In this document: piece by piece, positions 57,420-64,000 of the stretch
How the letters are laid out: the number at the start of each line of letters is the position of its first letter
Position numbering within the stretch: position 1 is the first letter of the stretch
Source of the DNA: Dactylosporangium sp. AC04546
GTDB taxonomy: Bacteria > Actinomycetota > Actinomycetes > Mycobacteriales > Micromonosporaceae
Assembly: GCF_022095675.1 (NCBI RefSeq)
Contig: NZ_JAHYSG010000040.1
Location: 29,077 to 93,076 of the forward strand
Reading direction: 5' to 3'
DNA length: 64,000 nucleotides
The notes under the pieces: model-generated
The model's input: only the letters and a program-made list of their open reading frames with translations
Database searches by the model: none
What the model was told of the DNA's origin: nothing
Program-made: the position numbers and the translations under genes

Positions 57420-58607
57420 TCACGGGCGCAGCTGGCGCCGCAGGACCGCCACCCCGGCCAGGACGGCGGCGCCGAACACCGCGACTACCACCCCCGGCGG
57501 CCACACCTCAGCGAGCGCTCCGCCGGCCACCAGCGTCGCGCCCTGCGTGGTCACGATCCCGGTGAGCAGCAGCCCGAACCCCTGCCCGCGGGCCTCCACC
57601 GGCACGGCGGCCAGGAACCGCCGCTGCAGCCCCAGGTGGTACGACATCCCGAGGAACGCCGCGAAGCACAGCCCGGCCGCCGCGAGCACGGGCGGGCCGA
57701 CCGCGAACAGCAGCAGCGGTACACCCAGGAGGACCGCCGCCGCAAGCGTGCAGCGGTCCTGCCGCTCGGGGGTCAGGAACCGGCCGAACACCAGGTCGCC
57801 GGCCAGCATCCCGGCCGCGCCGGCCCAGAAGAGCGCGCTCGCCAGGGCGGCCGGGCCGTGCGCGGCGGCATACGGTACGAACGCCCCCTCCGCGCCCGAC
57901 GCGGCGGCCATCGGCAGCCAGTGGGCGAGCAGCAGGCCCCGCACGGCCGGGTCGGCGAGCAGCCGCCGGTTCGTCCGCCATGTCTGCCGCCAGACGGCCC
58001 CGTCGGACCCGTCCGTCCCGTCGGACCCGCCGCGGGCCGGGCGGGGCCGCAGCGCGGTGCTGGTGAGACCGGCACCCGCGGCGAGCGCGGCCGCGACCCA
58101 CAGCGCGGTGCCCGGGCCGGCGGCGGTGAGCACGAGCCCGCCGGCGGCGTACCCGGCGAGCTGGGTGACGTACCCGGTCATGTTGTAGACGGCCCGGCCG
58201 AGCACGTAGGCGTCCTCGGGCAGCAGGTCGGGCAGCAGCCCCGAGCGGGCGGCGGTACCGACCGGCAGCACCGCGCCAAGGGCGAGCATCACCACGAGCA
58301 TCGCGGCGGGCGCCAGCCGGCCGGTGGCGAGGACCGCGATCGCCGCGGCCTGCAGCGCGCCGATCGCGGCGAGCGCGCGCCGCGGCGGCAGGCGGTCGGC
58401 GTAGGCGAGGAGGAAGACGGCGCCGACGAGGTACGGCAGCGAACCGGAGGCGAGGGCGAGCCCGCTCAGCAGCGGCGATCCGGTCCGCTCGAACACCAGC
58501 ACGGCGAGCGCGACCGCGGTCAGCGTGCTCGCCAGGGCGGTGCCGGCGAACCCGCCGAGCACGACGACGTACTCACGGTGCCGCAGCAGCCCCCGGACCG
58601 TGTACAT
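57420..58607 (-). CDS. MFS transporter
   Basis: This 395-residue protein has about twelve helices in two halves, joined by a polar loop (TALRPRPARGGSDGTDGSDG, then AVWRQTWRTNRRLLADP). The motif-A-like LAYADRLPPRRALAAIGALQ between helices 2 and 3 and the RSGLLPDLLPEDAYVLGRAV segment are typical of actinobacterial efflux MFS proteins. Substrate unknown. It lies 25 bp downstream of the cyclo-ligase start on the same strand. Confidence 0.93.
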   Translation of the reverse strand: MYTVRGLLRHREYVVVLGGFAGTALASTLTAVALAVLVFERTGSPLLSGLALASGSLPYLVGAVFLLAYADRLPPRRALAAIGALQAAAIAVLATGRLAPAAMLVVMLALGAVLPVGTAARSGLLPDLLPEDAYVLGRAVYNMTGYVTQLAGYAAGGLVLTAAGPGTALWVAAALAAGAGLTSTALRPRPARGGSDGTDGSDGAVWRQTWRTNRRLLADPAVRGLLLAHWLPMAAASGAEGAFVPYAAAHGPAALASALFWAGAAGMLAGDLVFGRFLTPERQDRCTLAAAVLLGVPLLLFAVGPPVLAAAGLCFAAFLGMSYHLGLQRRFLAAVPVEARGQGFGLLLTGIVTTQGATLVAGGALAEVWPPGVVVAVFGAAVLAGVAVLRRQLRP

Positions 58608-58626
58608 CGAGCCGATGCTATCGGTG

Positions 58627-59838
58627 TTACGGATGCAACTCGCGGACCCGGGCCCGCAGGCGGGCGAACCACGGCGCCAGCTCCGCGTCGATCGCCGCCC
58701 ACTCGGCGTCGTCCACGACGAGCGCCGGCGGGTGCTGCGGGCGGCTGCGGACCATCCGCCCGCGCAGCCCGGCCGGCGGGTGGCTCACCAGCAGCGAGGC
58801 GTCGACCCGCACGCTGCGCAGCCGGGCCAGCCCCACGTCGGTGCTCGCGCGCAGCTGCCCGGCCGCGGTGCGCCAGTCGGCCGGGTCGGCGTGGTTGAGG
58901 TGCCGGGCGCCCATCGCCGGGTACAGCCCGTCGAGCGTGACCAGCGCGTCGAGCAGCCGGGCCGCGGCCGCGGTGCCGCCGACGCGGGTGGCGACCTGGT
59001 CGGCGAGGTCCTCGGCGCGCTGGCTGTCGCGGCCGCCGAGGACCAGCAGCCCGGCGAACAGCCCCCACAGCGGCACGCCCACGGCGAGGAACAGCGGCGC
59101 GAACACGAGCCGGCGGGCCGAGCCGGCCACGCCGCCGTACAGGGTCTGGACGGTGTGGTACGCCGCCCGCACCACGACGTGGCGCCGGCCGTCGTGGTTG
59201 ACGAAGTGGCCCATCTCGTGCGCGAGCAGCACGACGCGCTCCGGCCCGTCGAGCGCGCCCCACAGGGGCAGGCCGACGACGAGGGACCGCCGCCCTCGCA
59301 GGGTCATGTGCGCACTGACGTCATGGCTCAACGCCACCGCGTCGGGTCCGGGTGTACCGGCGGCATCCGCGACCCGCCGGATCAGCGCGAAGAACGCGGG
59401 CGCCTCGGCCGGCGTCAGCGGCCACTCGCCCCACGGGTCGGCCTGCCGGTGCGGCCAGAGCAGCGCCACCCCGAGCGCCACGAGGGCCAGCCCGACCCCG
59501 AGCCACCCGGCGAGCATCGTGAGCACCACCCCGCCGGCGACGCAGGCCGGCCCGAGCAGCGCCAGCGGCAGCGCGACGAGCAGCAGTCCGGCCCGCCGCC
59601 CGGCGGGCGCGCGCTCGTCGACGGCCCGCCCGGCGAGTTCGTCGTACTGCCGCCGGTTGAGCCGGAACGCCAGCCAGTGGTCGACCCGGTCCGCGGCCCG
59701 CAGCCCCCACACCCGCGGCGCCCGCCGCGCGTCGAACCGCCCGAGCCCCCATTCGCACGAGGCACACCACGCGGGCACGTCCGCGACGAGCTCACCGGCA
59801 CACCCCGGGCAAACCTTGTCGATCAACACGGCGCCCAT
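58627..59838 (-). CDS. M48 family metalloprotease with zinc-ribbon N-terminus
   Basis: From ATG 59838 the protein has 403 residues. It begins with a zinc ribbon (DKVCPGCAGELVADVPAWCA, then SCEWGLG). Two helices follow (AGLLLVALPLALLGPACVAG and WLGVGLALVALGVALLWP). The protease domain has the catalytic HEMGHFVNHDGRRHVV (His207 of HExxH), then a membrane part and the third-ligand region SQRAEDLADQVA. It resembles HtpX-like proteases, which degrade misfolded membrane proteins, but with an added metal-binding N-terminus. A GTG at 59847 is an alternative start. Confidence 0.9.
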   Translation of the reverse strand: MGAVLIDKVCPGCAGELVADVPAWCASCEWGLGRFDARRAPRVWGLRAADRVDHWLAFRLNRRQYDELAGRAVDERAPAGRRAGLLLVALPLALLGPACVAGGVVLTMLAGWLGVGLALVALGVALLWPHRQADPWGEWPLTPAEAPAFFALIRRVADAAGTPGPDAVALSHDVSAHMTLRGRRSLVVGLPLWGALDGPERVVLLAHEMGHFVNHDGRRHVVVRAAYHTVQTLYGGVAGSARRLVFAPLFLAVGVPLWGLFAGLLVLGGRDSQRAEDLADQVATRVGGTAAAARLLDALVTLDGLYPAMGARHLNHADPADWRTAAGQLRASTDVGLARLRSVRVDASLLVSHPPAGLRGRMVRSRPQHPPALVVDDAEWAAIDAELAPWFARLRARVRELHP

Positions 59839-59928
59839 TATCGGCACGCCCGCGCGTGGTCCACACCCGGCCGTACGACCCGGCCGTACGACCCGGCCTG
59901 ACGCCGTGCCCGGCGCGGTCCGCGTGGG

Positions 59929-60558
59929 CTAGGCCGGGCGGCGGGCGAACAGCAGGGCGCTGCGGCCCGCGTCCAGCAGGAGCTCGGCCTCCACGGCGAG
60001 GCCCGCGTCGCGGAGCCAGGCGGAGACGGCCGCCGGTGAGCGGCGGTGGACGTACACCCGCATCGGCAGGCCGCCGTAACCCTCGGTCTTCAGGCGCGTG
60101 CCCTCGCCCGCGTGGAAGCCGACCAGCAGGACGCCGCCCGGGCGCAGGACGCGGTGGAAACCGGCGCACACGGCCGGCATGTGCTCGTCGGGGACGTGGA
60201 TGGTCGACCAGAACGCCACCAGGCCGGCGAGGGACGCGTCCGGGAGCGTCAGGTCCGTCATGTCGCCGGTGTCGAAGCGGGCGTCCGGGTACGTGCGGCG
60301 GGCCAGCTCGACCATCGCCGGGGACAGGTCGATGCCGGACGCGTCGACGCCGAGACCGCGCAGGTGGGCGGTGACGTGGCCGGGGCCGCAGCCGACGTCG
60401 GCGACCGGGCCGTTCCCGCCGCCCGCGACGAGCGTGGCGAACAGGGCGAGGGCGCCGCCGAGGTACGGCTCGCGCTCGATGGAGCCGTCGATGAACTCGG
60501 CGTAGTTGTCGGCGACCGTGTCGTACGAGGTGCGGGTGTCCTCCAGCCAGGCGTCCAC
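59929..60558 (-). CDS. SAM-dependent methyltransferase
   Basis: From GTG 60558 the protein has 209 residues. It has motif I VADVGCGPGHVTAHLRG, the acidic loop VDASGIDLSPAMVELARRTY, motif II/III GDMTDLTLPDASLAG and the post-motif VLRPGGVLLVGFHAG: a class I methyltransferase of the UbiE-like type. The acceptor is unknown. TAGGGT on the minus strand (60567-60572) lies 8 nt before the GTG and supports this start over 60612. Confidence 0.92.
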   Translation of the reverse strand: MDAWLEDTRTSYDTVADNYAEFIDGSIEREPYLGGALALFATLVAGGGNGPVADVGCGPGHVTAHLRGLGVDASGIDLSPAMVELARRTYPDARFDTGDMTDLTLPDASLAGLVAFWSTIHVPDEHMPAVCAGFHRVLRPGGVLLVGFHAGEGTRLKTEGYGGLPMRVYVHRRSPAAVSAWLRDAGLAVEAELLLDAGRSALLFARRPA

Positions 60559-60566
60559 GCCACCAC

Positions 60567-60572
60567 ACCCTA
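60567..60572 (-). promoter_or_regulatory. -10 box of a leaderless promoter (TAGGGT, minus strand)
   Basis: The minus-strand hexamer TAGGGT ends 8 nt before the methyltransferase GTG, without a ribosome-binding site. Confidence 0.5.
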
Positions 60573-60691
60573 GCCGCGCGCGTTGGACCTCCGACAGCGG
60601 GGGCATCGGCAAGGTGACAGTGCGATGGCGGACGTAGGTCAGAATGGATGGCTCCGACCCCCGTTAGCGACCCGAAAGAGTGCGAAACGAT

Positions 60692-61045
60692 ATGCGTGCC
60701 ACCCGGACGGTTGTTACCGCCACCCTGACGTTGCTGATCGGCGCCGGTCTGGCCGCGTGCTCGTCGCAGGCCGACGAGCTGGAGAAGCAGCTGCAGAAGG
60801 CGGGCTACACCAACGTGTCGGCCGAGGCCGACTACGACACCACCACGAAGAACGGCAAAAAGAAGAAGAAGCTCGACGACTACGAGGCCACCGCCAGGGC
60901 CGGCAGCTGCAGCGTCGAGGTCGAGCAGGACTCGGGCGACAACGACTACGTCATCGAGACCGTCAACGGCAAGGACGTCAGCTACACCAACCTGACCGCG
61001 TCGGCCCTCATCACGGAGCTCGGCAAGCAGGGCGTGCGCTGCTGA
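60692..61045 (+). CDS. Small secreted lipoprotein
   Basis: This 117-residue protein has a lipoprotein signal peptide (MRATRTVVTATLTLLIGAGL, then AACSSQ; Cys23) and a small domain with a Lys-rich run (KNGKKKKKLDDYEATAR) and two cysteines (GSCSVEVEQ and the C-terminal VRC) that could form a disulphide. The family is not recognised. The upstream Met at 60680 is in frame but would spoil the signal peptide. Confidence 0.75.
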   Translation: MRATRTVVTATLTLLIGAGLAACSSQADELEKQLQKAGYTNVSAEADYDTTTKNGKKKKKLDDYEATARAGSCSVEVEQDSGDNDYVIETVNGKDVSYTNLTASALITELGKQGVRC

Positions 61046-61058
61046 CCGGGCGGGTCCT

Positions 61059-61158
61059 GGTGACCGGGATGTCCGGGGCGGGCAAGACCACCCTCCTGCG
61101 GGAGGGTCCGGCACCGTGGAGAACACCTCGCCGACATCGTCGCGGCGTTCTGAGCTGA
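61059..61158 (+). pseudogene. P-loop kinase/ATPase remnant
   Basis: After GTG 61059 the frame reads VTGMSGAGKTTLLREGPAPW, a perfect Walker A of the kind at the start of actinobacterial AAA/adenylate-kinase-like proteins (often preceded by GRVLV, also present here). The sequence then turns basic and stops at 61158, about 33 residues in. The body of the protein is missing. The fragment is a gene relic. Confidence 0.5.
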
Positions 61159-61159
61159 G

Positions 61160-61206
61160 CCGGTGGCGGGCGGCCCGAAGGGAAGGGAACGGCCGCCCGC
61201 CACCGG
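61160..61206. terminator. Bidirectional hairpin terminator
   Basis: CCGGTGGCGGGCGGCC (61160-61175) and its exact reverse complement (61191-61206) enclose a 15-nt purine-rich loop. The 16-bp GC stem is immediately behind the GH43 stop codon (61212) and the kinase remnant. It can terminate transcription from both sides. There is no U tract, as usual in actinomycetes. Confidence 0.85.
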
Positions 61207-61211
61207 GGCCG

Positions 61212-62729
61212 TCACGCCGCGGGCTCGCCGGACGGGACGGGGAGCGCCGTGCTCAGGGCGGCCGGCACGCCGAAGTTCGGGGTGCCGTCGGCGTTCCAGG
61301 TGAACTTCTGCGCGCGGGTGCTGCGGTTCATGTCGCAGCCGCCGCTCGCCGAGCTGTTCGCGTGGTACACGATCCAGTCCTCGGTGCCGTCCGGGGACTT
61401 GAAGAAGCCGTTGTGGCCCGGCGCGTACACGCCGTTGGCGTTGGAGCGCTGGAACACCGGGTTCGGCGACTTCACCCACGACGAGGACAGCAGCGGGTCA
61501 CCGCCGTTGTACGTCAGCATGCCCAGCTTGTAGTCGGGCGTGGAGCAGTGGCTCGCCGAGTACACGATGAACGTCTTGCCGCCCCGCTGCAGGACCTCCG
61601 GGCCCTCGTTGACCGAGCCGCCGATCGTCTCCCAGGAGTAGGTGGCCGTCGACAGGGTCCGCCGGGTGCCGCTCGCCGTCCAGGGGTTCGACAGCGGGCG
61701 GATGAACATCGGCTGCGCGCCGTTGTAGAACGTGCCGAGCAGGTACAGCTGGCCGTTGAGCTGCAGGATGCTCGCGTCGAGCTCCCACGTGTTGTCGGCC
61801 GTCGGGTCCAGCATGTCGGCCTTCCACGTGTACGGCCCCATCGGGTCGAGCCCGGCGCTCTCCAGGACGTGGATGCGTTGCGTGCCGAGGTTGTACGGCT
61901 CCTGGCCGGCGGTGTAGTAGAAGTACCACCGCTGCCCGTTGGGGCCGTTGAGCAGATGGAACTCGGGCGCCCACATGGTGCCGGCGCCGTTCGGGCGGGT
62001 CAGGTTGAAGATCACGGTCTCCGGCGCGCTCTTCAGGCCGTTGAGCGTGGTGGCCTTGCGCATCGTGATGGTGCGGTTCCACGTGGTGGCGGCCAGGTAG
62101 TAGTAGCCGTTGTAGTACGTGAGCCACGGGTCGGGGCCCTGCGGGTCGAGCGGGTTGGTGAACGTTCCACCGCCACCGCCGCCGGTCCCCGGGTTGTACC
62201 CCGCCAGGCGCCACACGCGGCTCGTGGCCGTCGTGCAGGGCAGCTGCACCAGCAGCGCGTTCTGCGCGGTCGAGTCGCCGGCCGGGGCGACGCACTTGCC
62301 GGAGTGCACGGCCACCAGGTTGAACGTGTTCGTGGCGCCCGAGACGGTGACCGGCTGGAGCCGGAACTGCTGGTTGGTCTGGTTGTTGCAGCTGTACTGG
62401 ATGATCTGCGCGTTGTCGGCCGTCGACACACCGCTGACGTCGAGGCAGCGGCCGGCCGCGACGGTCGCGACCGTGTATGTGTCGGTGGTGCCGGCGACCG
62501 GGTTGAACGTGAAGTTCTGGCTCGTGGCCGACGTGCAGGTCTGCTGCTGCAGCTGCAGGGCCTGGGTGGACGCGCCGCCGGGGACGGTGGCGCAGCGGGC
62601 GTTGGCCTGGTTGACGGCCGTGCTGGTGAACGTCACGGGGGCCGCGGCGGCGGGGATGGCGGGCAACAGGCCCGCGACGACGGCCGTCACGGCGAGGAGC
62701 ACGCCGGACGACCTGCGAACGGATGGCAT
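61212..62729 (-). CDS. Secreted GH43-family glycosidase with ricin-type lectin domain
   Basis: The 505-residue protein has a signal peptide (1 to about 30), a ricin-B-like lectin domain (about 35-170; QNFTFNPV, GRCLDVSGVSTADNAQIIQY and the later GKCVAPAGD repeat), and a Gly-rich linker (GTGGGGGG). The GH43 five-bladed propeller (about 185-500) has the general base in QGPDPWLTYYNGYYYLA, the pKa Asp in WELDASILQLNG and the acid in VNEGPEVLQRGGK. The lectin part probably binds xylan or arabinan and the enzyme removes arabinose or xylose side chains. GGGAGG lies upstream of ATG 62729. The sequence between this and the sigma factor gene holds CCGAAAACATTTCGG. Confidence 0.93.
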   Translation of the reverse strand: MPSVRRSSGVLLAVTAVVAGLLPAIPAAAAPVTFTSTAVNQANARCATVPGGASTQALQLQQQTCTSATSQNFTFNPVAGTTDTYTVATVAAGRCLDVSGVSTADNAQIIQYSCNNQTNQQFRLQPVTVSGATNTFNLVAVHSGKCVAPAGDSTAQNALLVQLPCTTATSRVWRLAGYNPGTGGGGGGTFTNPLDPQGPDPWLTYYNGYYYLAATTWNRTITMRKATTLNGLKSAPETVIFNLTRPNGAGTMWAPEFHLLNGPNGQRWYFYYTAGQEPYNLGTQRIHVLESAGLDPMGPYTWKADMLDPTADNTWELDASILQLNGQLYLLGTFYNGAQPMFIRPLSNPWTASGTRRTLSTATYSWETIGGSVNEGPEVLQRGGKTFIVYSASHCSTPDYKLGMLTYNGGDPLLSSSWVKSPNPVFQRSNANGVYAPGHNGFFKSPDGTEDWIVYHANSSASGGCDMNRSTRAQKFTWNADGTPNFGVPAALSTALPVPSGEPAA

Positions 62730-62743
62730 GGCGGATACCTCCC

Positions 62744-62827
62744 TGAAAACCTTTTCGGAATGGTGGCAGTGCCATTTCCTCATGTCAATGTTGTGACGTG
62801 GAACATTCACGCCCGAAAACATTTCGG
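62744..62827. promoter_or_regulatory. Operator-like palindromes upstream of GH43 gene
   Basis: CCGAAAACATTTCGG (62813-62827) is a perfect 6-bp inverted repeat around ACA. A relaxed copy, CTGAAAACCTTTTCGG (62743-62758), lies 15 bp upstream of the GH43 start. GAAA-N3-TTTC symmetry resembles the GAAAxTTTC sites described for LacI-type regulators of xylan genes in actinomycetes. The interval is notably richer in A and T than the flanking genes. Confidence 0.6.
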
Positions 62828-62864
62828 CCTGTGACATCCCGCCCGGCCTGCGCGTGTTGCTGGT

Positions 62865-63395
62865 ATGACGACGATCCATACGCTCGACGGCGTGCCGCCG
62901 CCGATCGTGTCCGCCGACCCGCCTCCCGAGTTCGCCGACTGCTACGCGGCGCAGTTCCGGGTCATCGCGGCCCAGCTGGCCGTGTACCTCGGCAGCGTCG
63001 AGGAGGCGCAGGAGGTCACGCAGGAGGCGTTCACCCGGGCCTGGACGCGCTGGGGCCGCATCGCCCGCTACGACGACCCGGGCGCGTGGGTGCGCCGGGT
63101 CGCCTGGAACCTGGCGACCAGCCGGCTGCGCCGCGCGCGCACGGCCCTGCGGCACTGGCGCAACCAGCCTGTCGAGCTCGTCGCCGGCCCCGGCCCGGAC
63201 CGGGTGGCCCTGGAGGCCGCATTGGCCGAACTGCCCCCGAACCAGCGCCGCGCCGTGGTGCTGCACTACCTGGCCGGCCTGCCGGTCGCCGAGATCGCCG
63301 AGCTGTGTCGGGCGCGCGAGGGCGCCGTGCGCACGTGGCTGTACCGCGCCCGCCAGACCCTCGCCCGCCACCTGGAGGTGACCGACGATGTCTGA
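62865..63395 (+). CDS. ECF sigma factor (SigE-like)
   Basis: This 176-residue sigma factor has region 2 (FADCYAAQFRVIAAQLAVYL, VEEAQEVTQEAFTRAWTRWG, WVRRVAWNLATSRLRR) and region 4 (LAELPPNQRRAVVLHYLAGL, VAEIAELCRAREGAVRTWLY). It overlaps the next gene by 8 nt, which codes for a membrane protein likely to serve as its regulator. The start is ATG 62865. Confidence 0.94.
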   Translation: MTTIHTLDGVPPPIVSADPPPEFADCYAAQFRVIAAQLAVYLGSVEEAQEVTQEAFTRAWTRWGRIARYDDPGAWVRRVAWNLATSRLRRARTALRHWRNQPVELVAGPGPDRVALEAALAELPPNQRRAVVLHYLAGLPVAEIAELCRAREGAVRTWLYRARQTLARHLEVTDDV

Positions 63396-63936
63396 GCTCG
63401 ACGACCGGATCCGTACCGCCCTCGGCACGCTCGCCCACGACGCCGCGCAGCAGGTGCGCGCCCCCGGCGCCCCGGCCGCCGCGACCGCGGCCCGCCGGCG
63501 CCGCCTCGCCGGGGCGGGCGCCGCCCTGGCCCTGCTCGCCTCCGGCACGGCGACGGGCGCCTGGGCCCTGAACGACCGCCCGGCCGACCGCCCGGGCGAG
63601 GTCGCCGCCTGCGCCCCGGCCGACGCCGCCGCGTTCCTGCCGATCTACGGCGAGGACGAGGCGAAGGAGCGGGTCCGCGCGGTGCTGGACACGGCCCCGG
63701 AGGTGCGGTCGATGGCCTTCGAGACCCGCGAGCACGCGTACGAACGCTTCAAGATCGAGTTCCGGGACGACCCGGACCTGGTGAACGCGACGACGGCGGA
63801 CAACATCTCCGCCTCGTGGCGCTTCACGATCCGCTGTACCACGGACTTCCCGCCCCTCAAGTCCCGCCTGCTGGAGATCCCCGTGATCGACGTGGTCTGC
63901 CTGGCCTGCGAGCCGTGGACCACCCCGACCCGCTAG
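63388..63936 (+). CDS. Membrane protein with FtsX-like extracellular domain, probable sigma partner
   Basis: This 182-residue protein has a short cytoplasmic N-terminus (LDDRIRTALGTLAHDAAQQV), one membrane helix (LAGAGAALALLASGTATGAW) and an outer domain whose segments MAFETREHAYERFKIEFRDD and PDLVNATTADNISASWRFTI match the extracellular domain of cell-division protein FtsX. It has three or more cysteines (CAPAD, IRCTTDF, VCLACEPW). In place, size and overlap it resembles an anti-sigma factor. The TAG stop borders a possible mobile element end. Confidence 0.8.
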   Translation: MSELDDRIRTALGTLAHDAAQQVRAPGAPAAATAARRRRLAGAGAALALLASGTATGAWALNDRPADRPGEVAACAPADAAAFLPIYGEDEAKERVRAVLDTAPEVRSMAFETREHAYERFKIEFRDDPDLVNATTADNISASWRFTIRCTTDFPPLKSRLLEIPVIDVVCLACEPWTTPTR

Positions 63937-64000
63937 GCCGTGTTTCGTAAGGGCGTCGATGTTGCGGCGTGGCGGTGATCGATAACTGAAGAGGTCTCCG
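63937..64000. mobile_element. Possible transposon or MITE end
   Basis: GGCCGTGTTTCGTAAGG directly follows the TA of the TAG stop, as GGCCCTGTCC follows a TAG stop at 9689. The sequence then drops in GC (GATCGATAACTGAAGAGG) and does not look coding. The window ends before a transposase or the opposite end can be seen, so this is tentative. Confidence 0.3.

Noticed and set aside
1..64000. Biosynthetic gene cluster or prophage
   Set aside because: A lone KAS II, single oxidoreductases and scattered regulators do not form a cluster, and no phage structural, integrase or lysis genes were seen.

Overview
The window is about 64 kb of very GC-rich DNA with tightly packed genes, many GTG starts and ATGA or GTGA stop-start overlaps. 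It also has many start codons only 6-8 nt downstream of a TANNNT -10 box. Together with a DUF397 protein, an F420-type LLM oxidoreductase, an actinobacterial protein O-mannosyltransferase, an ECF42 sigma factor/YCII pair and CBM2-type cellulase modules, this points to a soil actinomycete, plausibly of the Micromonosporaceae. No rRNA, tRNA, CRISPR array or complete transposase gene was seen.

Region 1 (1-7.7 kb) is one operon: a branched-chain-amino-acid-type (HAAT) ABC transporter (truncated permease, permease-ATPase fusion, second ATPase, binding lipoprotein) followed by the lower meta-cleavage pathway (C-C hydrolase, 2-hydroxypentadienoate hydratase, acylating acetaldehyde dehydrogenase, 4-hydroxy-2-oxovalerate aldolase). 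Import and catabolism of an aromatic-derived acid is the simplest reading. Region 2 (7.7-22.5 kb) is mixed housekeeping and signalling: dehydrogenase, acetyltransferase, a 168-bp near-perfect palindrome between two convergent genes, a GlxA-type regulator, two histidine kinases, a small membrane protein/XRE regulator module with repeated operators, gene remnants, and a protein mannosyltransferase.

Region 3 (22.9-29.1 kb) is a dipeptide/oligopeptide-type ABC operon followed by a small monooxygenase-like protein and an esterase. It carries the second copy of an 86-bp intercistronic element whose first copy lies in the region 1 operon. Both copies are inserted in an ATGA junction. Region 4 (29.1-39.8 kb) has a frameshifted lipoprotein gene, a modular GH5 cellulase with a clear promoter, and an operon joining an ECF sigma factor, a zinc-finger anti-sigma domain fused to a membrane domain, and an ABC exporter.

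Region 5 (39.8-53.8 kb) holds an F420 enzyme, an SDR/MerR divergent pair with a strong dyad, a DUF6493-SWIM-Hsp70 gene set (the Hsp70 gene is frameshifted next to a 36-bp tandem repeat), an ECF42 sigma/YCII pair, a LuxR regulator and two hemerythrin-domain proteins. Region 6 (53.8-64 kb) has a solitary KAS II/TetR pair sharing a perfect operator, folate, transport and protease genes, a ricin-type-lectin GH43 enzyme with a palindromic operator, and an ECF sigma factor coupled to a membrane protein with an FtsX-like extracellular domain. The window ends at a possible transposon end.

The most unusual items are the duplicated 86-bp ATGA-junction element, the long palindrome between stop codons, the ECF/anti-sigma-permease/ABC operon and the DUF6493-SWIM-Hsp70 set.
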